Shown in pieces: positions 8,713-18,597 of a DNA stretch of 48,862 nt. The notes under the pieces were generated by a model that saw nothing but the letters and a program-made list of their open reading frames with translations, made no database searches and was not told where the DNA came from. The stretch covers positions 1 through 48,862 of the forward strand of contig JAFVSK010000026.1 in assembly GCA_017503785.1 (NCBI GenBank), read 5' to 3'. The DNA is from Clostridia bacterium. Lineage in GTDB: Bacteria; Bacillota; Clostridia; Oscillospirales; Acutalibacteraceae. Numbering within the stretch: position 1 is the stretch's first letter; each line of letters starts with the position of its first letter. Made by a program: the position numbers and the translations under genes.

Positions 8713-11700
8713 ATGGCTACTTCGAATCGTGATGTAACCCTCAAACTGAGCGTTGAGACCCTCGGTGAAGACGGTATCAAGGAACTGCAGAAGGCGGTTG
8801 AAGCTCTCGGGCGCGACGGCGGCGCAGCGGCGCCTGAGTTCCAGAAGCTCGCCGACGAGATCGGCCGCCTGGGCGAGCAGAGCCAAGCGCTGACCACGTT
8901 CCGGGAACTGAGCGAGGAAACCGACAAGCTGGCCGCGCGCCAAGTGGACGCCGCCGACAGCGCCGCGCAGATGGCCGAGCGGCTGGAGGTGTTGCGTGAT
9001 GCCACTGCTAAGGCCACCCAGCGGCAGAGCGAGGCCAACGCCGAGTTGTTGAAGGGTCAGCGCACGCAAGCCGAGGCCACGGCAGCGTTGCGACTCCTGA
9101 AGGCAGAATACGACGCGGCCGGGAAGAACACTGCAGCCTACCGCGACCAACTGGCCGATGCGGTCAAAGCTCAGAACGCAGCAAACGTCGAACTCGTAAC
9201 GCTGCGCGCCAACCAGAAGGCAGCCAACGCCGAAGCCTCGTCGGCCGTGGCCGAGCAAGGCAAACTGGAGACCCAGTACAAGAAGAGCGCGGCACAGGTC
9301 GAACGCCTGGACACCGCCCTGAACAAGCAGAACGAGGCGCTACGTCAGGCGACCACGGCGGCCGAGGCGCTGGGGCTGTCCACTGCAGACGTAGCTGCGG
9401 CTGAGGGCAAGCTGCAGGCGATCTTCAACTCTGGCGTTCAGACCGTAAACGCGCGCAACGCAGCGCTCCGCGAGATGGCAGAAGCCAACCGCCTGCTCGC
9501 CATCGAAGAGAAGGCAGTTGCAGACCTGCTGGCACGCGGCCAAGCGGCGCTGCAGGCCGAGACACTGGCCCAGCGCGATGCGGCGCGGGCCACGGAGCAG
9601 TACGCGGCCACAAAGCGCGAAGCGGCTGCGGCCAACGATGCCTGGCAGAAAGAGGCCGAGGCCCTGGTCAACGCGGCCCACGCCGCCCAGCAACTGGCCC
9701 GCGAGACCGAGATTTTGGCTGCGGCCCAGCGTGAACTCGCCAACCAGAACGCCTTCGAGAAGCAGGCCACCGAAGCGCAGAAACTGCTGCAGGCGGCCCA
9801 GTACGTCAAGTTCTGGGAGAACGCGCTGGAGCAGGCCGAGACCCAGGTCAAGCAGACCGCTGACGAAGCCCAGAAGGCTGCCCAGCGCATCGACAACGCC
9901 TTCGGCACGCTCGGCGTGCGCTCGGTGCAGGCCGTCCAGCAGGAAATCGCCGAGACACGCGCTGCGATGGCAACCCTGGCGACCACTGCCGGGCAGACGG
10001 GTGCACAGCTCTCCGGCGCCTTTGCTGCGGGCGAGAACAAGATCAAGGTGCTGGAGCGGGAAATCCGCGAGCTGACCGGCACGCTGACCACCGCCGACAA
10101 GGCGGCCGGCCTGTTCAAGAACTCGCTGGGCCAGATTGCGGCCGGCAACCTGATCGCGGACGCCGTGGGCGCGATTGTGGAGCGCGTCAAGGACATGGGT
10201 CGCCAGTTCATCGCCTCGGTCGTGCAGCTCGACACGTTCCGCCGGGCCATGAACGCTGTCTACAAAGACACCGCACTCGTCGCCAGCCAACTGGATTTCC
10301 TACGCAAGACCGCCAACGATAGCGGCGTGGGGGTGGGCGGCCTCAGCGACTCGTTCGTCAAGTTCTCGGCATCCATGAAGTCGGCCAACGTACCGGCGCA
10401 GCAGAGCAACGAGCTGTTCGCCTCGCTGACCCGCGCCGCAGGCTCGCTGGGCCTCGGCGCCGAGCGCACGTCCCTGGCCCTGGACGCACTCAGTCAAATA
10501 GCGTCCAAGGGCGTCGTTAGCATGGAAGAGCTGCGACAGCAATTAGGGGATTCCCTACCTGGTGCGCTCAGTTTGACGGCCAAGGGGCTCGGAATCACCG
10601 ACGCCGAACTGGTCAAACTGGTGGAGTCAGGCAACTTGGCAGCGCGCGACTTCTTCCCGTCGTTCACCAAGGGTCTGCAGGAACTGCACGGCGAGACAGA
10701 AGGCTTGGTGCCCACGTGGGAGCGCCTGAAGAACGCCTTCACACTGGCCGCCCAAAACGCTGGTGACGCCGGCTGGCTGGAAATCCTGACCATGGGGTTG
10801 CGCGGTCTGGGCCTGGCGGCAGGATCGGTACTGCTCCCGCTCAACGCCCTGTTTGAATTAATGGCGGGCCTGATCCGGTCTGGGGGAGCCTTGGTCGCAG
10901 CCATCGCCACATGGACAAACCCCATGGAGGCTTTGAGTGAAATCTGGGGACAGGCTGCGGATCGCCAGTCCAAGTTGACCGAGGCTTTCGACGCGACGAT
11001 CAAGGGGGTCGCTCAGACAAGCGCCGCCACGACGCAACTGACCAGTAAAGTCCAAGAGACTATCACCTCGACCGACGGCCTGACCAACTCGCAGAAGCTC
11101 GCAGCCATCGCGGCGCAGCTAAATGGAGACGCCACACTAGAGGCGGCTGCGAAGTACGTTCAACTCTCTATTGCCACGGCCACGCTGATCAAAGAGCAGG
11201 AGAACGAGACGCTGAACCTGGAGCGCGTCGCCAAAGCGCGCAAGGAAGAGGGTGAGACCCTGGTGGCGCTGGCGAAGTTGCGAGGCGATGAACAGGGCGT
11301 CCTGAAGGCAGCCAGCCAAGCGGCGGAAGAGTACGCACTTGCCAGCGCGCGGGTCGCGGCTTCGAAGCAGGAAGAGCTGAAAATCCTGGAGCAACAGTTG
11401 GTCGCACAGCAGGCCAAGCTCGAAGCCGACAAGGCGACGGCGGATCAGCAGGAAAAAGAGACGCAGAAGCTGCGCGAACTCATCAAGACCAAGCAGTCCG
11501 AGGTCGAGCAGACCAAGGCGTCAACGGAGGCGGCAAAACAGGAAGTCGCGGCGCGCAAACTGGCCGTTGAGATATACGGCGACCAGTCGGCCAAGATGGC
11601 CGAGTACCGCGCCGAAATGGATCGGCTCATCCTCGTCTTGCAAGAGTACGAAAAGCTCAACATCAACGGGAAAAAGACTGACGAGGAAGTCGCGGCTGTG

Positions 11701-12846
11701 CGCCAGAAACTGGCCGAGATAACGGCCAAGTACAAAGACACCGTGAATGACTTGGCACGGAACCTGCGCCTGCAAGCGGCAGAAGAAGTCGCCACGCTGA
11801 AGACCAAACAGGCTTCACTTTCCGTGGACATTCAGATTGCACAGGCAAGTGCCAACATCGCTCGCCTTCGTGGGGATAACACCAAGGCGATGCAGTTGGA
11901 GCGCGAGGCCATGGCGAAGCAGATCGAGGTCGCCAAGATCAAAATCGAGATCGACCGGGTACAGGCACAACTCCAGATCAAACTTCTCGAAAACGAGAAG
12001 TTGAAGCTCCAAGCCAGTGACGCCAACTACAAACTGTTGGTGCGGGAGTTGGACCTAAAGATCAAGTTGCAGAAGGCAACCCTTACCGAACTGGATGGCG
12101 CGGACAAACTCATCCGGTTGAAAGAAGAAGAGAACCGCCTGCGGCAGCAGGCCACCAACGACCTCGGCAGTGAGGCATCCGCGCGAGGCAACGTCACAGA
12201 GGCCAGCGAGCGCCAGGCCGACGCCATGGCGAAGATGCTCATGCAGTACACACTCAGCGCCGACTACAGCGAGCGGCAGATCGCCATCTTGGAACGAGAA
12301 GCCGCCGCCGAGGAAAAACTGGCCGAAGCCCGCCGCAAGCGCCTGAACGTGGACAAGGAAGGTTACTCCTTGAACACCGCAGGGGAGCGCGTGATGGCCG
12401 GGGAAACCCAAGAGCAGGTAGACCGCGACATCGCCCGGCGTTACGGCGAAGAGAACATCGGCAACCCAGACGCCATCAAGGCTCGCGGCCTGGCAGAGAT
12501 GCTGAAGTTCATCTCCAGTCAGGGTGGGCAGATTCGAGACCCCAACTACAGCAAGCAGGTGGCTGACATGCGCCGGCAACTGCAGGAGTTGGAAGCGAAG
12601 CTGCTCAACACAGGCCCGGCACCAGGCGGCACGGCGACCACACCCGCAGGTGGGGGATCGACGACGCCAGGCGGCAGCCCTTCGGGTGGGCGCCCAAGCA
12701 GCGGTGGCGTCAGCAGCGGGGGGAACCTGACCGTCAACCTCGGCGGCCGCAACCTCGGAACCATCACCGGACTGAACCCCACGCAGTCACGTGAAACTCT
12801 CGCAGTGCTTCGCGCACTTGAAACCTCACAAGGAACCGCAGCATGA
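8713..12846 (+). CDS. Tape measure protein
   Basis: 1377 residues, the largest gene. Residues 1-480 are a long helical coiled coil rich in Ala, Glu, Gln and Lys. Residues ~485-690 match the conserved tape-measure N-terminal domain: LDTFRRAMNAV, then GVGGLSDSFVKFSASMK, GLGAERTSLALDALSQIASKG and LRQQLGDSLPGALSL. Hydrophobic segments near 690-740 (LGLAAGSVLLPLNALFELMAGL) may insert in the membrane during DNA ejection. Residues 800-1230 are again coiled coil, and a Gly/Ser/Pro linker precedes a short beta C-terminus. Tail length scales with this protein, so the tail should be about 200 nm by the usual ~1.5 A per residue rule. Confidence 0.95.
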   Translation: MATSNRDVTLKLSVETLGEDGIKELQKAVEALGRDGGAAAPEFQKLADEIGRLGEQSQALTTFRELSEETDKLAARQVDAADSAAQMAERLEVLRDATAKATQRQSEANAELLKGQRTQAEATAALRLLKAEYDAAGKNTAAYRDQLADAVKAQNAANVELVTLRANQKAANAEASSAVAEQGKLETQYKKSAAQVERLDTALNKQNEALRQATTAAEALGLSTADVAAAEGKLQAIFNSGVQTVNARNAALREMAEANRLLAIEEKAVADLLARGQAALQAETLAQRDAARATEQYAATKREAAAANDAWQKEAEALVNAAHAAQQLARETEILAAAQRELANQNAFEKQATEAQKLLQAAQYVKFWENALEQAETQVKQTADEAQKAAQRIDNAFGTLGVRSVQAVQQEIAETRAAMATLATTAGQTGAQLSGAFAAGENKIKVLEREIRELTGTLTTADKAAGLFKNSLGQIAAGNLIADAVGAIVERVKDMGRQFIASVVQLDTFRRAMNAVYKDTALVASQLDFLRKTANDSGVGVGGLSDSFVKFSASMKSANVPAQQSNELFASLTRAAGSLGLGAERTSLALDALSQIASKGVVSMEELRQQLGDSLPGALSLTAKGLGITDAELVKLVESGNLAARDFFPSFTKGLQELHGETEGLVPTWERLKNAFTLAAQNAGDAGWLEILTMGLRGLGLAAGSVLLPLNALFELMAGLIRSGGALVAAIATWTNPMEALSEIWGQAADRQSKLTEAFDATIKGVAQTSAATTQLTSKVQETITSTDGLTNSQKLAAIAAQLNGDATLEAAAKYVQLSIATATLIKEQENETLNLERVAKARKEEGETLVALAKLRGDEQGVLKAASQAAEEYALASARVAASKQEELKILEQQLVAQQAKLEADKATADQQEKETQKLRELIKTKQSEVEQTKASTEAAKQEVAARKLAVEIYGDQSAKMAEYRAEMDRLILVLQEYEKLNINGKKTDEEVAAVRQKLAEITAKYKDTVNDLARNLRLQAAEEVATLKTKQASLSVDIQIAQASANIARLRGDNTKAMQLEREAMAKQIEVAKIKIEIDRVQAQLQIKLLENEKLKLQASDANYKLLVRELDLKIKLQKATLTELDGADKLIRLKEEENRLRQQATNDLGSEASARGNVTEASERQADAMAKMLMQYTLSADYSERQIAILEREAAAEEKLAEARRKRLNVDKEGYSLNTAGERVMAGETQEQVDRDIARRYGEENIGNPDAIKARGLAEMLKFISSQGGQIRDPNYSKQVADMRRQLQELEAKLLNTGPAPGGTATTPAGGGSTTPGGSPSGGRPSSGGVSSGGNLTVNLGGRNLGTITGLNPTQSRETLAVLRALETSQGTAA

Positions 12847-13244
12847 GCCTCACCCTGGCCGATGGCACGACCACACTGACCTTGAACCCAGACCTGTTCT
12901 GGTCCGACGAGAACAACTGGAACCCGGTCGAGCAGACTGCCGACCGCACGATCACGGGCGCGTACATCGTCCAGGCGGCGGCGAGGGTCAAGGGGCGACC
13001 CATCACGCTGGAGCCGGAGAGCGACAGCAGCGCGTGGATGACGCGCGCCGACGTGACGGCGTTGCGAAATTGGGCCGCAGTACCCGGCAAAACCATGACT
13101 CTTACACTTCGCGGCGAGGCTCGGGAGGTCATCTTCCGTCACCAGGACGGCGGTTTTGAGGCCCGTCCTGTGATCCAGTACCGCGATGGGCACGAACTGC
13201 CTGCCGACTTTTACCTCTGCACCATCCGTCTCATGGAGATTTAA
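12843..13244 (+). CDS. Tail protein after the tape measure
   Basis: 133 residues, ATGA overlap with the tape measure. A compact beta-rich protein (MSLTLADGTTTLTLNPDLFW, then TITGAYIVQAAARVKGRPITL and PADFYLCTIRLMEI). Proteins of this size and position in phages of Pseudomonas and Burkholderia are annotated as minor tail or distal-tail proteins. No catalytic motif. I infer that it is part of the tail tip that joins tube and baseplate. Confidence 0.65.
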   Translation: MSLTLADGTTTLTLNPDLFWSDENNWNPVEQTADRTITGAYIVQAAARVKGRPITLEPESDSSAWMTRADVTALRNWAAVPGKTMTLTLRGEAREVIFRHQDGGFEARPVIQYRDGHELPADFYLCTIRLMEI

Positions 13245-13247
13245 CAA

Positions 13248-15536
13248 GTGGCAATCTTGAAAGGCGATGTCCGCCTGGTAGCGTCGGCGGTGATGGATGA
13301 CGTGAGCGAAGGCGGCGGTGCCCCCACGGCGACGATCATCCAGGACGGTGAGAGCAACAACATCTTCCCGGACATCAGCGAGCTGGACCGCGCGGGCGGT
13401 CGGGTGAACCTGCGCAAAGTGCATGTGCACGTCCAGACGGGCGACCGTGACACGCTGCTGGGCACCAATTTCATTGTGGCCGAGCCCCCTAATGATCCGA
13501 ACGTGAGCATCACGGTCTTCTCTACCGGCGAGACCTTTGACACGCGCACCAACGCTGCGGATTTCATCGAAGCCTATCTGGTGAAAGGCCCCGCACTTCC
13601 GGGCTTCTTGCTGGAGAACCACGTCGCTGGTCAGCGGGCGATCCAGTTGTTCCAACGCCCCGGGTCCCCGCTCCCCGCTGTGGGCCGCACCCTGGTACTG
13701 GTGGCCGACGAAGACACCCCCGACGAGATCGTGCAGTACGTGCGCACGACGCGGGTGGAAAGCACCATCGGCACCTACACCGAACTGGTTGGCGGCGGTT
13801 TGGTGGACTTTGAAGCGGAAGTTGTCACCTGTGACATCAGCGATGCCTTGCGCGTCAACTTCCCTGGCTCACCCCCATCCCGGCTTTTCGCCGTGGCCGA
13901 CGGCAAGACTAAGGTCCGTGACACCACCGTCGCGGATGCCGGGTCGTACCACGGTGTCGTTGCCCTGGAATCGGCGGGGGCTATCGGCGACGCAACGGTG
14001 CAGGTGGAGAGCGTCTACACCCAACTGGTTCCCAACGCGCGGACGGAAGTCAGTGCGCTCGACCAGCGGCCTTCCGCACAGCGATCCTTGGTCTTGGCCG
14101 AGACGCCACGGCTTGTTACCGTTGGCGCCGCGCCGCACAGCAAGCGCATCAAGATCGGGCAGGAAAACCGCGGCTTCAATTTCGTTGACATCCTGCGGCC
14201 GTTCCCGGCTGCGAACTCCTTGGTGGTTTCCTTCCGGGCGCTCGGTAGTTGGTACACCATCCAGGACGACGGTCTCGGCAACCTGACGGGCACGGGGGTT
14301 GGCACCGTCAACTACGACAACGGCTCCATCGCCGTAACGTTCCCCTCGATGCCAGACGTTGGCTCATCCATCATCTACTCGTGGGGTGAGAAGTCTGCGT
14401 ACACCAACCGATCTGCCGCCATCGGTTTTCGGATGCCCGAATTGTCGTGGACCGTACCGCACTCCCCCTTGGAACCAGGGTCCGTCGTCGTGACCTGGGA
14501 GTCTGGGGGTGTGTTGAAGACCGCAACCGACAACGGCACAGGCGGTTTCACCGGAGACGCTACAGGCAGCATCACGTACAACAGCGGGTTCATCTCCCTC
14601 AAACCTTTGGCGATGATCGACCCAGGCGGCGAGTTCAACACCGAATACGCCTACACGTCGGCCCGCAGCGAGAGTTTCGCCGGCCTTAGCCCCGACGCCG
14701 GCGGTTTTGTGACCATCACCTTGAGCGAACCGCCCCTGGCTGGGACCATCACCGCCCGTTGGATCACGGTGCGCAACGTCAGCAACAGCAGCGGGACCAG
14801 CGATCTGGTGAGTGAAAGCAGCACGGAGATCGAGTACAACGGCGCCGTGATCGTAGACCCGCCGCGCTCTGGCGGTGGGGGCAGTACCGGCGGGGGTGGG
14901 GGCGGCGGGGGCGGTTCGTCCACATCCTACGCCTGGCTGGAATGCGGCAACCCGCAGGTCTTGAGCGGAACGGCGTTCAACTTAACCTTTGACGCAGGCC
15001 CCGGCGCGGACGGCACGTACTCCTGGACGACCATCACCCTTAAAGGTGGCGGCCTTGGCGCAACCTCCGGCACGTTCACCGTGTCAGGGGGTCAAGGGTC
15101 CTTCTCTGTACCAACAGTCTCCGGCTGGCTGGTGAACAGCACGCACCACGTTTTCGTGGAAAATCCGTCGTCCATCACGGTGGGCCAGTCGGTTGTTCTC
15201 TACAACTACAACGCCGGTTCTTGGCCTGTGCCAAACCCCAGCGTTCCCCTCACGATCAAAGCCCCGGCAGACGTGGTGCGCGATCCATTGGTGAGCGGCA
15301 GCGCTACGACCGGCGCGGTGGCCGTTGGTGGCGTCTATCCGGGCGGCATTCGAGACGACAACGGCGCTACTGTGTACGTCAACGTGATTCCAAGCAGCCT
15401 TGCAGGCTTTGGGAACGTGTACGACCCTCCGGCATCTGGCGGAGCCGTGTGGTCTTCCGGTGACCTGACGGCAGGCCAAAAATCGCTGATGAGCCGTGAC
15501 GGCGTGCTCAAGACCTATTTCCTCGCAGGGGCATAA
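13248..15536 (+). CDS. Large beta-rich tail protein with repeated modules
   Basis: 762 residues, GTG start with GGAG upstream. The middle (about residues 330-470) contains two related modules of the pattern DxGxGxxTGxxxGxxxYxxGxI, seen as DDGLGNLTGTGVGTVNYDNG and DNGTGGFTGDATGSITYNSG. The same pattern recurs in the next gene. Near residue 545 a Gly-rich hinge (GGGGSTGGGG and more) separates a C-terminal Ig-like region (GTFTVSGGQGSFSVPTVSGW). No enzyme signature. Likely a tail-tip or baseplate structural protein displaying beta domains; exact role unknown. Confidence 0.65.
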   Translation: MAILKGDVRLVASAVMDDVSEGGGAPTATIIQDGESNNIFPDISELDRAGGRVNLRKVHVHVQTGDRDTLLGTNFIVAEPPNDPNVSITVFSTGETFDTRTNAADFIEAYLVKGPALPGFLLENHVAGQRAIQLFQRPGSPLPAVGRTLVLVADEDTPDEIVQYVRTTRVESTIGTYTELVGGGLVDFEAEVVTCDISDALRVNFPGSPPSRLFAVADGKTKVRDTTVADAGSYHGVVALESAGAIGDATVQVESVYTQLVPNARTEVSALDQRPSAQRSLVLAETPRLVTVGAAPHSKRIKIGQENRGFNFVDILRPFPAANSLVVSFRALGSWYTIQDDGLGNLTGTGVGTVNYDNGSIAVTFPSMPDVGSSIIYSWGEKSAYTNRSAAIGFRMPELSWTVPHSPLEPGSVVVTWESGGVLKTATDNGTGGFTGDATGSITYNSGFISLKPLAMIDPGGEFNTEYAYTSARSESFAGLSPDAGGFVTITLSEPPLAGTITARWITVRNVSNSSGTSDLVSESSTEIEYNGAVIVDPPRSGGGGSTGGGGGGGGGSSTSYAWLECGNPQVLSGTAFNLTFDAGPGADGTYSWTTITLKGGGLGATSGTFTVSGGQGSFSVPTVSGWLVNSTHHVFVENPSSITVGQSVVLYNYNAGSWPVPNPSVPLTIKAPADVVRDPLVSGSATTGAVAVGGVYPGGIRDDNGATVYVNVIPSSLAGFGNVYDPPASGGAVWSSGDLTAGQKSLMSRDGVLKTYFLAGA

Positions 15537-15539
15537 CAC

Positions 15540-17435
15540 ATGGCAACCGGATACGCATACCTCGAACCCCAGCGCCGCCGCGCATCGCGCAAGGTCACAG
15601 CAGGCTCTTCGCACACGAAGACAACCTACAAGACCGAGAAGACACAGGAAACCTTGGTCAACGAACTCACTGACGACGGCACGGGTGGCCTCGGTGATTT
15701 CGGCACGGTCAACTACGGCACGGGCGCGCTGAATGTGCGCCTGGTCGAGCTTGACCTGACGACGGAAGGATACAAAAGCGATCACGAAGATGCCGAATCC
15801 TTCGAGAGCTATCTGGAGCCTTCCACCGGAGGTGACAGCGCGCAGAAAGGCGGGGAGTACGGCGACACATCCGTGGGTGAAGAGCTGTTGGCCGCTTCGA
15901 CGCTGACGGTGACGTACGCGACAGACTTCGCCAGCACGGTCACTACGGAGTACAGCTTCAAGCCCCCGACCATCACGATTGACCTGTGCCCATACACCAG
16001 CGACTACGTGGTGCCAAACAGCGTGCAGTTCACCTGGATGGGTCACACCTATGCGGACTACGACGGCGACCTGATTCGGGATCGCACGACCCCGGGCACC
16101 GGTTTTTTCGCAGGCCGAGTCAACTACGCGGGCGGCATCGCCGAGATCACAGACTACGTGGTGGACCCCCTCTACGACGCCGAAGACCTGACCATCACAA
16201 GCCTCTGGACTGTGCGTCAGAAGTGGACGACTGCCAGCATTTTCATGCGCACCCAGATCGCCCCCCTGAAGCCCGCCGGGTTCGTGATGAACCTGTCGGA
16301 CACGGAGGGTAACGCGATCACCGCCAGCGCGGGCATCGACGGCGTGATCGCGGGGACACACCTGCGCGGCAAGGTGGACTTCGAGACGGGCGTGGTCGAG
16401 TTGCAGTTCGGCGACTACGTTCTCGACACCTCGCTGACCGTCGAGCAGAAGCTGGAGTGGTGGTACGACGCGGACGACGTGGGCGCAGTTGAGGCGCTGA
16501 AAATCTGGCGCCCATGGCCTGTGGACCCAACCACACTGCGCTACAACAGCGTGGCTTACTTCTACCTCCCGCTGGACGCCGACGTGTTGGGCCTGGACCC
16601 CGTGCGGCTGCCACAAGATGGTCGCGTTCCCATTTTCCGCCCCGGTGGCTTCGCCGTGGTCGGCCATACGGCGGTAACCAGTCCGGCCACTGTGTCGAAC
16701 GGGCAAACCATCGACCTGGCCCGCACGCGCCTGTCTCGCGTTCGGGTGATCGGCGATGACGGTGACACGATCAACACTGGCTACACGGCCAACCTGGAAG
16801 CAGGAACGGTGACGATTGTGGACACCACCGGTTGGAGCCAACCCATCACCATCGAGCACCGCATCGAGGACTTGGCCCAGGTCAGCGATGTGCAGATCAC
16901 AGGCCAGATTGGCTTAACACGTCAGCTCACACACGACTTTCCGGTGCCAGGTAGCTACGTCTCGGGCGCCCTGATCGCGGGAGACCTGCGTAGCCGCATG
17001 TCCTTGATGTTCGACCAAGGCTCCTGGGATGGCACCACATGGTCGGATGTGGTGGACGGCTCTCCTGCCACGGGGACCTACAACAACACGCTGGCCCCCG
17101 TAGAGGTGAACAACCTTGGTGCCGTGACGGAGCGATGGGCTTTCCGTTTCACCAGCACCACGGCATTCCAGATCATTGGCGAACATGTCGGTGTGATCGG
17201 GACCGGGACCATCAATGCTGACTGCTCGCCGAACAATCCGGCCACTGGTACGCCGTACTTCACCATTCTGGAAACCGGTTGGGGTTCCGGCTGGTCGGTG
17301 GGAAATATCGTACGCATGAACACTGTCGGTGCGCAGTTCCCCGTGTGGGTGGCGCGCACGGTGCAGCAGGGCCCAGAAGCCGGCCTGGACTATTCGTTCT
17401 CTCTGATCACACGCGGTGGCGTGGATCGCCCGTAA
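15540..17435 (+). CDS. Large tail protein, related in modules to its neighbour
   Basis: 631 residues, starting three bases after the previous stop. Residues 38-60 (TDDGTGGLGDFGTVNYGTGA) match the module repeated in the upstream protein, followed by looser copies (GTGFFAGRVNYAGGIAEIT; GKVDFETGVVELQFGDYVLD). The C-terminal ~130 residues contain a distinct beta domain ending YSFSLITRGG. Together with the upstream gene this suggests duplication and divergence of one beta domain in the tail tip. Structural role is inferred from context. Confidence 0.65.
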   Translation: MATGYAYLEPQRRRASRKVTAGSSHTKTTYKTEKTQETLVNELTDDGTGGLGDFGTVNYGTGALNVRLVELDLTTEGYKSDHEDAESFESYLEPSTGGDSAQKGGEYGDTSVGEELLAASTLTVTYATDFASTVTTEYSFKPPTITIDLCPYTSDYVVPNSVQFTWMGHTYADYDGDLIRDRTTPGTGFFAGRVNYAGGIAEITDYVVDPLYDAEDLTITSLWTVRQKWTTASIFMRTQIAPLKPAGFVMNLSDTEGNAITASAGIDGVIAGTHLRGKVDFETGVVELQFGDYVLDTSLTVEQKLEWWYDADDVGAVEALKIWRPWPVDPTTLRYNSVAYFYLPLDADVLGLDPVRLPQDGRVPIFRPGGFAVVGHTAVTSPATVSNGQTIDLARTRLSRVRVIGDDGDTINTGYTANLEAGTVTIVDTTGWSQPITIEHRIEDLAQVSDVQITGQIGLTRQLTHDFPVPGSYVSGALIAGDLRSRMSLMFDQGSWDGTTWSDVVDGSPATGTYNNTLAPVEVNNLGAVTERWAFRFTSTTAFQIIGEHVGVIGTGTINADCSPNNPATGTPYFTILETGWGSGWSVGNIVRMNTVGAQFPVWVARTVQQGPEAGLDYSFSLITRGGVDRP

Positions 17436-17444
17436 GGATTTCCG

Positions 17445-18593
17445 ATGACCTCTCCGGTTGACACGTCCGTCAAACTCTTCCGCAGCACCATGCCGGGTGC
17501 ACCAGCGTTGCGCGGCCAAGTTGGCAGTCTGATCTCTTTGCTGGACGCCTGTTTGGTAAACGGTTGGGGCAGTCAGACCGCCTCGTCGGTGATCATCACG
17601 GGTGGTGTAGCCACGGCCACATTTCCAGCCGATCACGCAGCCGCCGTCGAGTCGGTGGTGCTGGTCGCAGGGGCGACACCTGCTGGGTTGAATGGCGAAC
17701 AGAAGGTGACCGCGGTGGCACCGAACGTCATCCGGTGGGCAACTGCTGAAGCTGACGGCACAGCCACCGGCACAATCACGGTGAAGATGGCTGCGGCTGG
17801 CTGGACGAAGGTTTACACCGGCACCAACTTGGCAGTCTACAAGTCGGCCGACCCGCAGGCCCACGGGCAGTTTCTGCGCGTCAACGACACCGGCACGACG
17901 GCGGCGCGGGTGGTCGGGTACGAGAATATGACTGCGGTGTCTACCGGCACAGGTCTTTTTCCTACGAGCGCGCAGCTCAGTGGCGGTTTCTATTGGGGTA
18001 AGTCTCACACGGCTGGTTCCGCGGACGTGGCGTGGGCGATTGCGGCCGACAGCCGTGCCTTCTACTTCAACGCTGCGGCGTATGTGACGACCGGAGGGCC
18101 AACAGCCAACGGTGGTGCGGCTTACTTTTTTGGCGACCTCGTGCCGCATAGTCGGTCCGGGGACGCCTACGCAACCATGCTGACCGGCGCGCCAGGTTCG
18201 GTGTGGGAAAGCTACGGTGGTCAGTACATCCTGTCTTCGGACGTAGCAACGCGCGCGATACCTCGCAAGGTAGACGGGACGGGGACCGCGATACAACCAG
18301 AAGTCTCGCCGTACACCGCGTACAACCTTAGTTTCTTGCCCAACACCGTGAATGGACGTGTCCCGTTCACGCCGATCATGGTGCGGGACTCGCAATCGCA
18401 AACAGGCATTCGTGCGGACATACCGGGGGGCAGGTTGTCACTGCACTTCGGCGCCGAAACTGTACTCTCCGAGCATCAAATCTTCTACGACACAGATGGT
18501 CGTGCTCGCGTGAACATGCTCGCGCCGAACAACATGACCAGTGCGTCGGGTTTCAACTCCCTCGCGGTTGATGTGACCGGCCCCTGGAGGTAA
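17445..18593 (+). CDS. Tail tip protein of unknown fold
   Basis: 382 residues; ATG preceded by AAGGATT. An N-terminal section (RSTMPGAPALRGQVGSLISLLD) recurs in phage tail-tip proteins, followed by a Gly/Thr/Ala-rich beta region and a motif area VYKSADPQAHGQFLRVNDTG near 125-145. The C-terminus (FTPIMVRDSQSQTGIRADIPG) is also beta. No catalytic residues can be pointed to. It sits in the compact run of tail genes and is probably structural. Confidence 0.6.
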   Translation: MTSPVDTSVKLFRSTMPGAPALRGQVGSLISLLDACLVNGWGSQTASSVIITGGVATATFPADHAAAVESVVLVAGATPAGLNGEQKVTAVAPNVIRWATAEADGTATGTITVKMAAAGWTKVYTGTNLAVYKSADPQAHGQFLRVNDTGTTAARVVGYENMTAVSTGTGLFPTSAQLSGGFYWGKSHTAGSADVAWAIAADSRAFYFNAAAYVTTGGPTANGGAAYFFGDLVPHSRSGDAYATMLTGAPGSVWESYGGQYILSSDVATRAIPRKVDGTGTAIQPEVSPYTAYNLSFLPNTVNGRVPFTPIMVRDSQSQTGIRADIPGGRLSLHFGAETVLSEHQIFYDTDGRARVNMLAPNNMTSASGFNSLAVDVTGPWR

Positions 18594-18597
18594 CGCC

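Noticed and set aside
9340-10290. 316-codon minus-strand frame opposite the tape measure
   Set aside because: Low-complexity Gly/Leu/Arg translation typical of antisense reading in GC-rich coiled-coil genes; the plus-strand gene is certain.
15084-16859. 591-codon minus-strand frame opposite tail genes
   Set aside because: His/Val/Arg-rich shadow translation, spanning two well-supported plus-strand genes.
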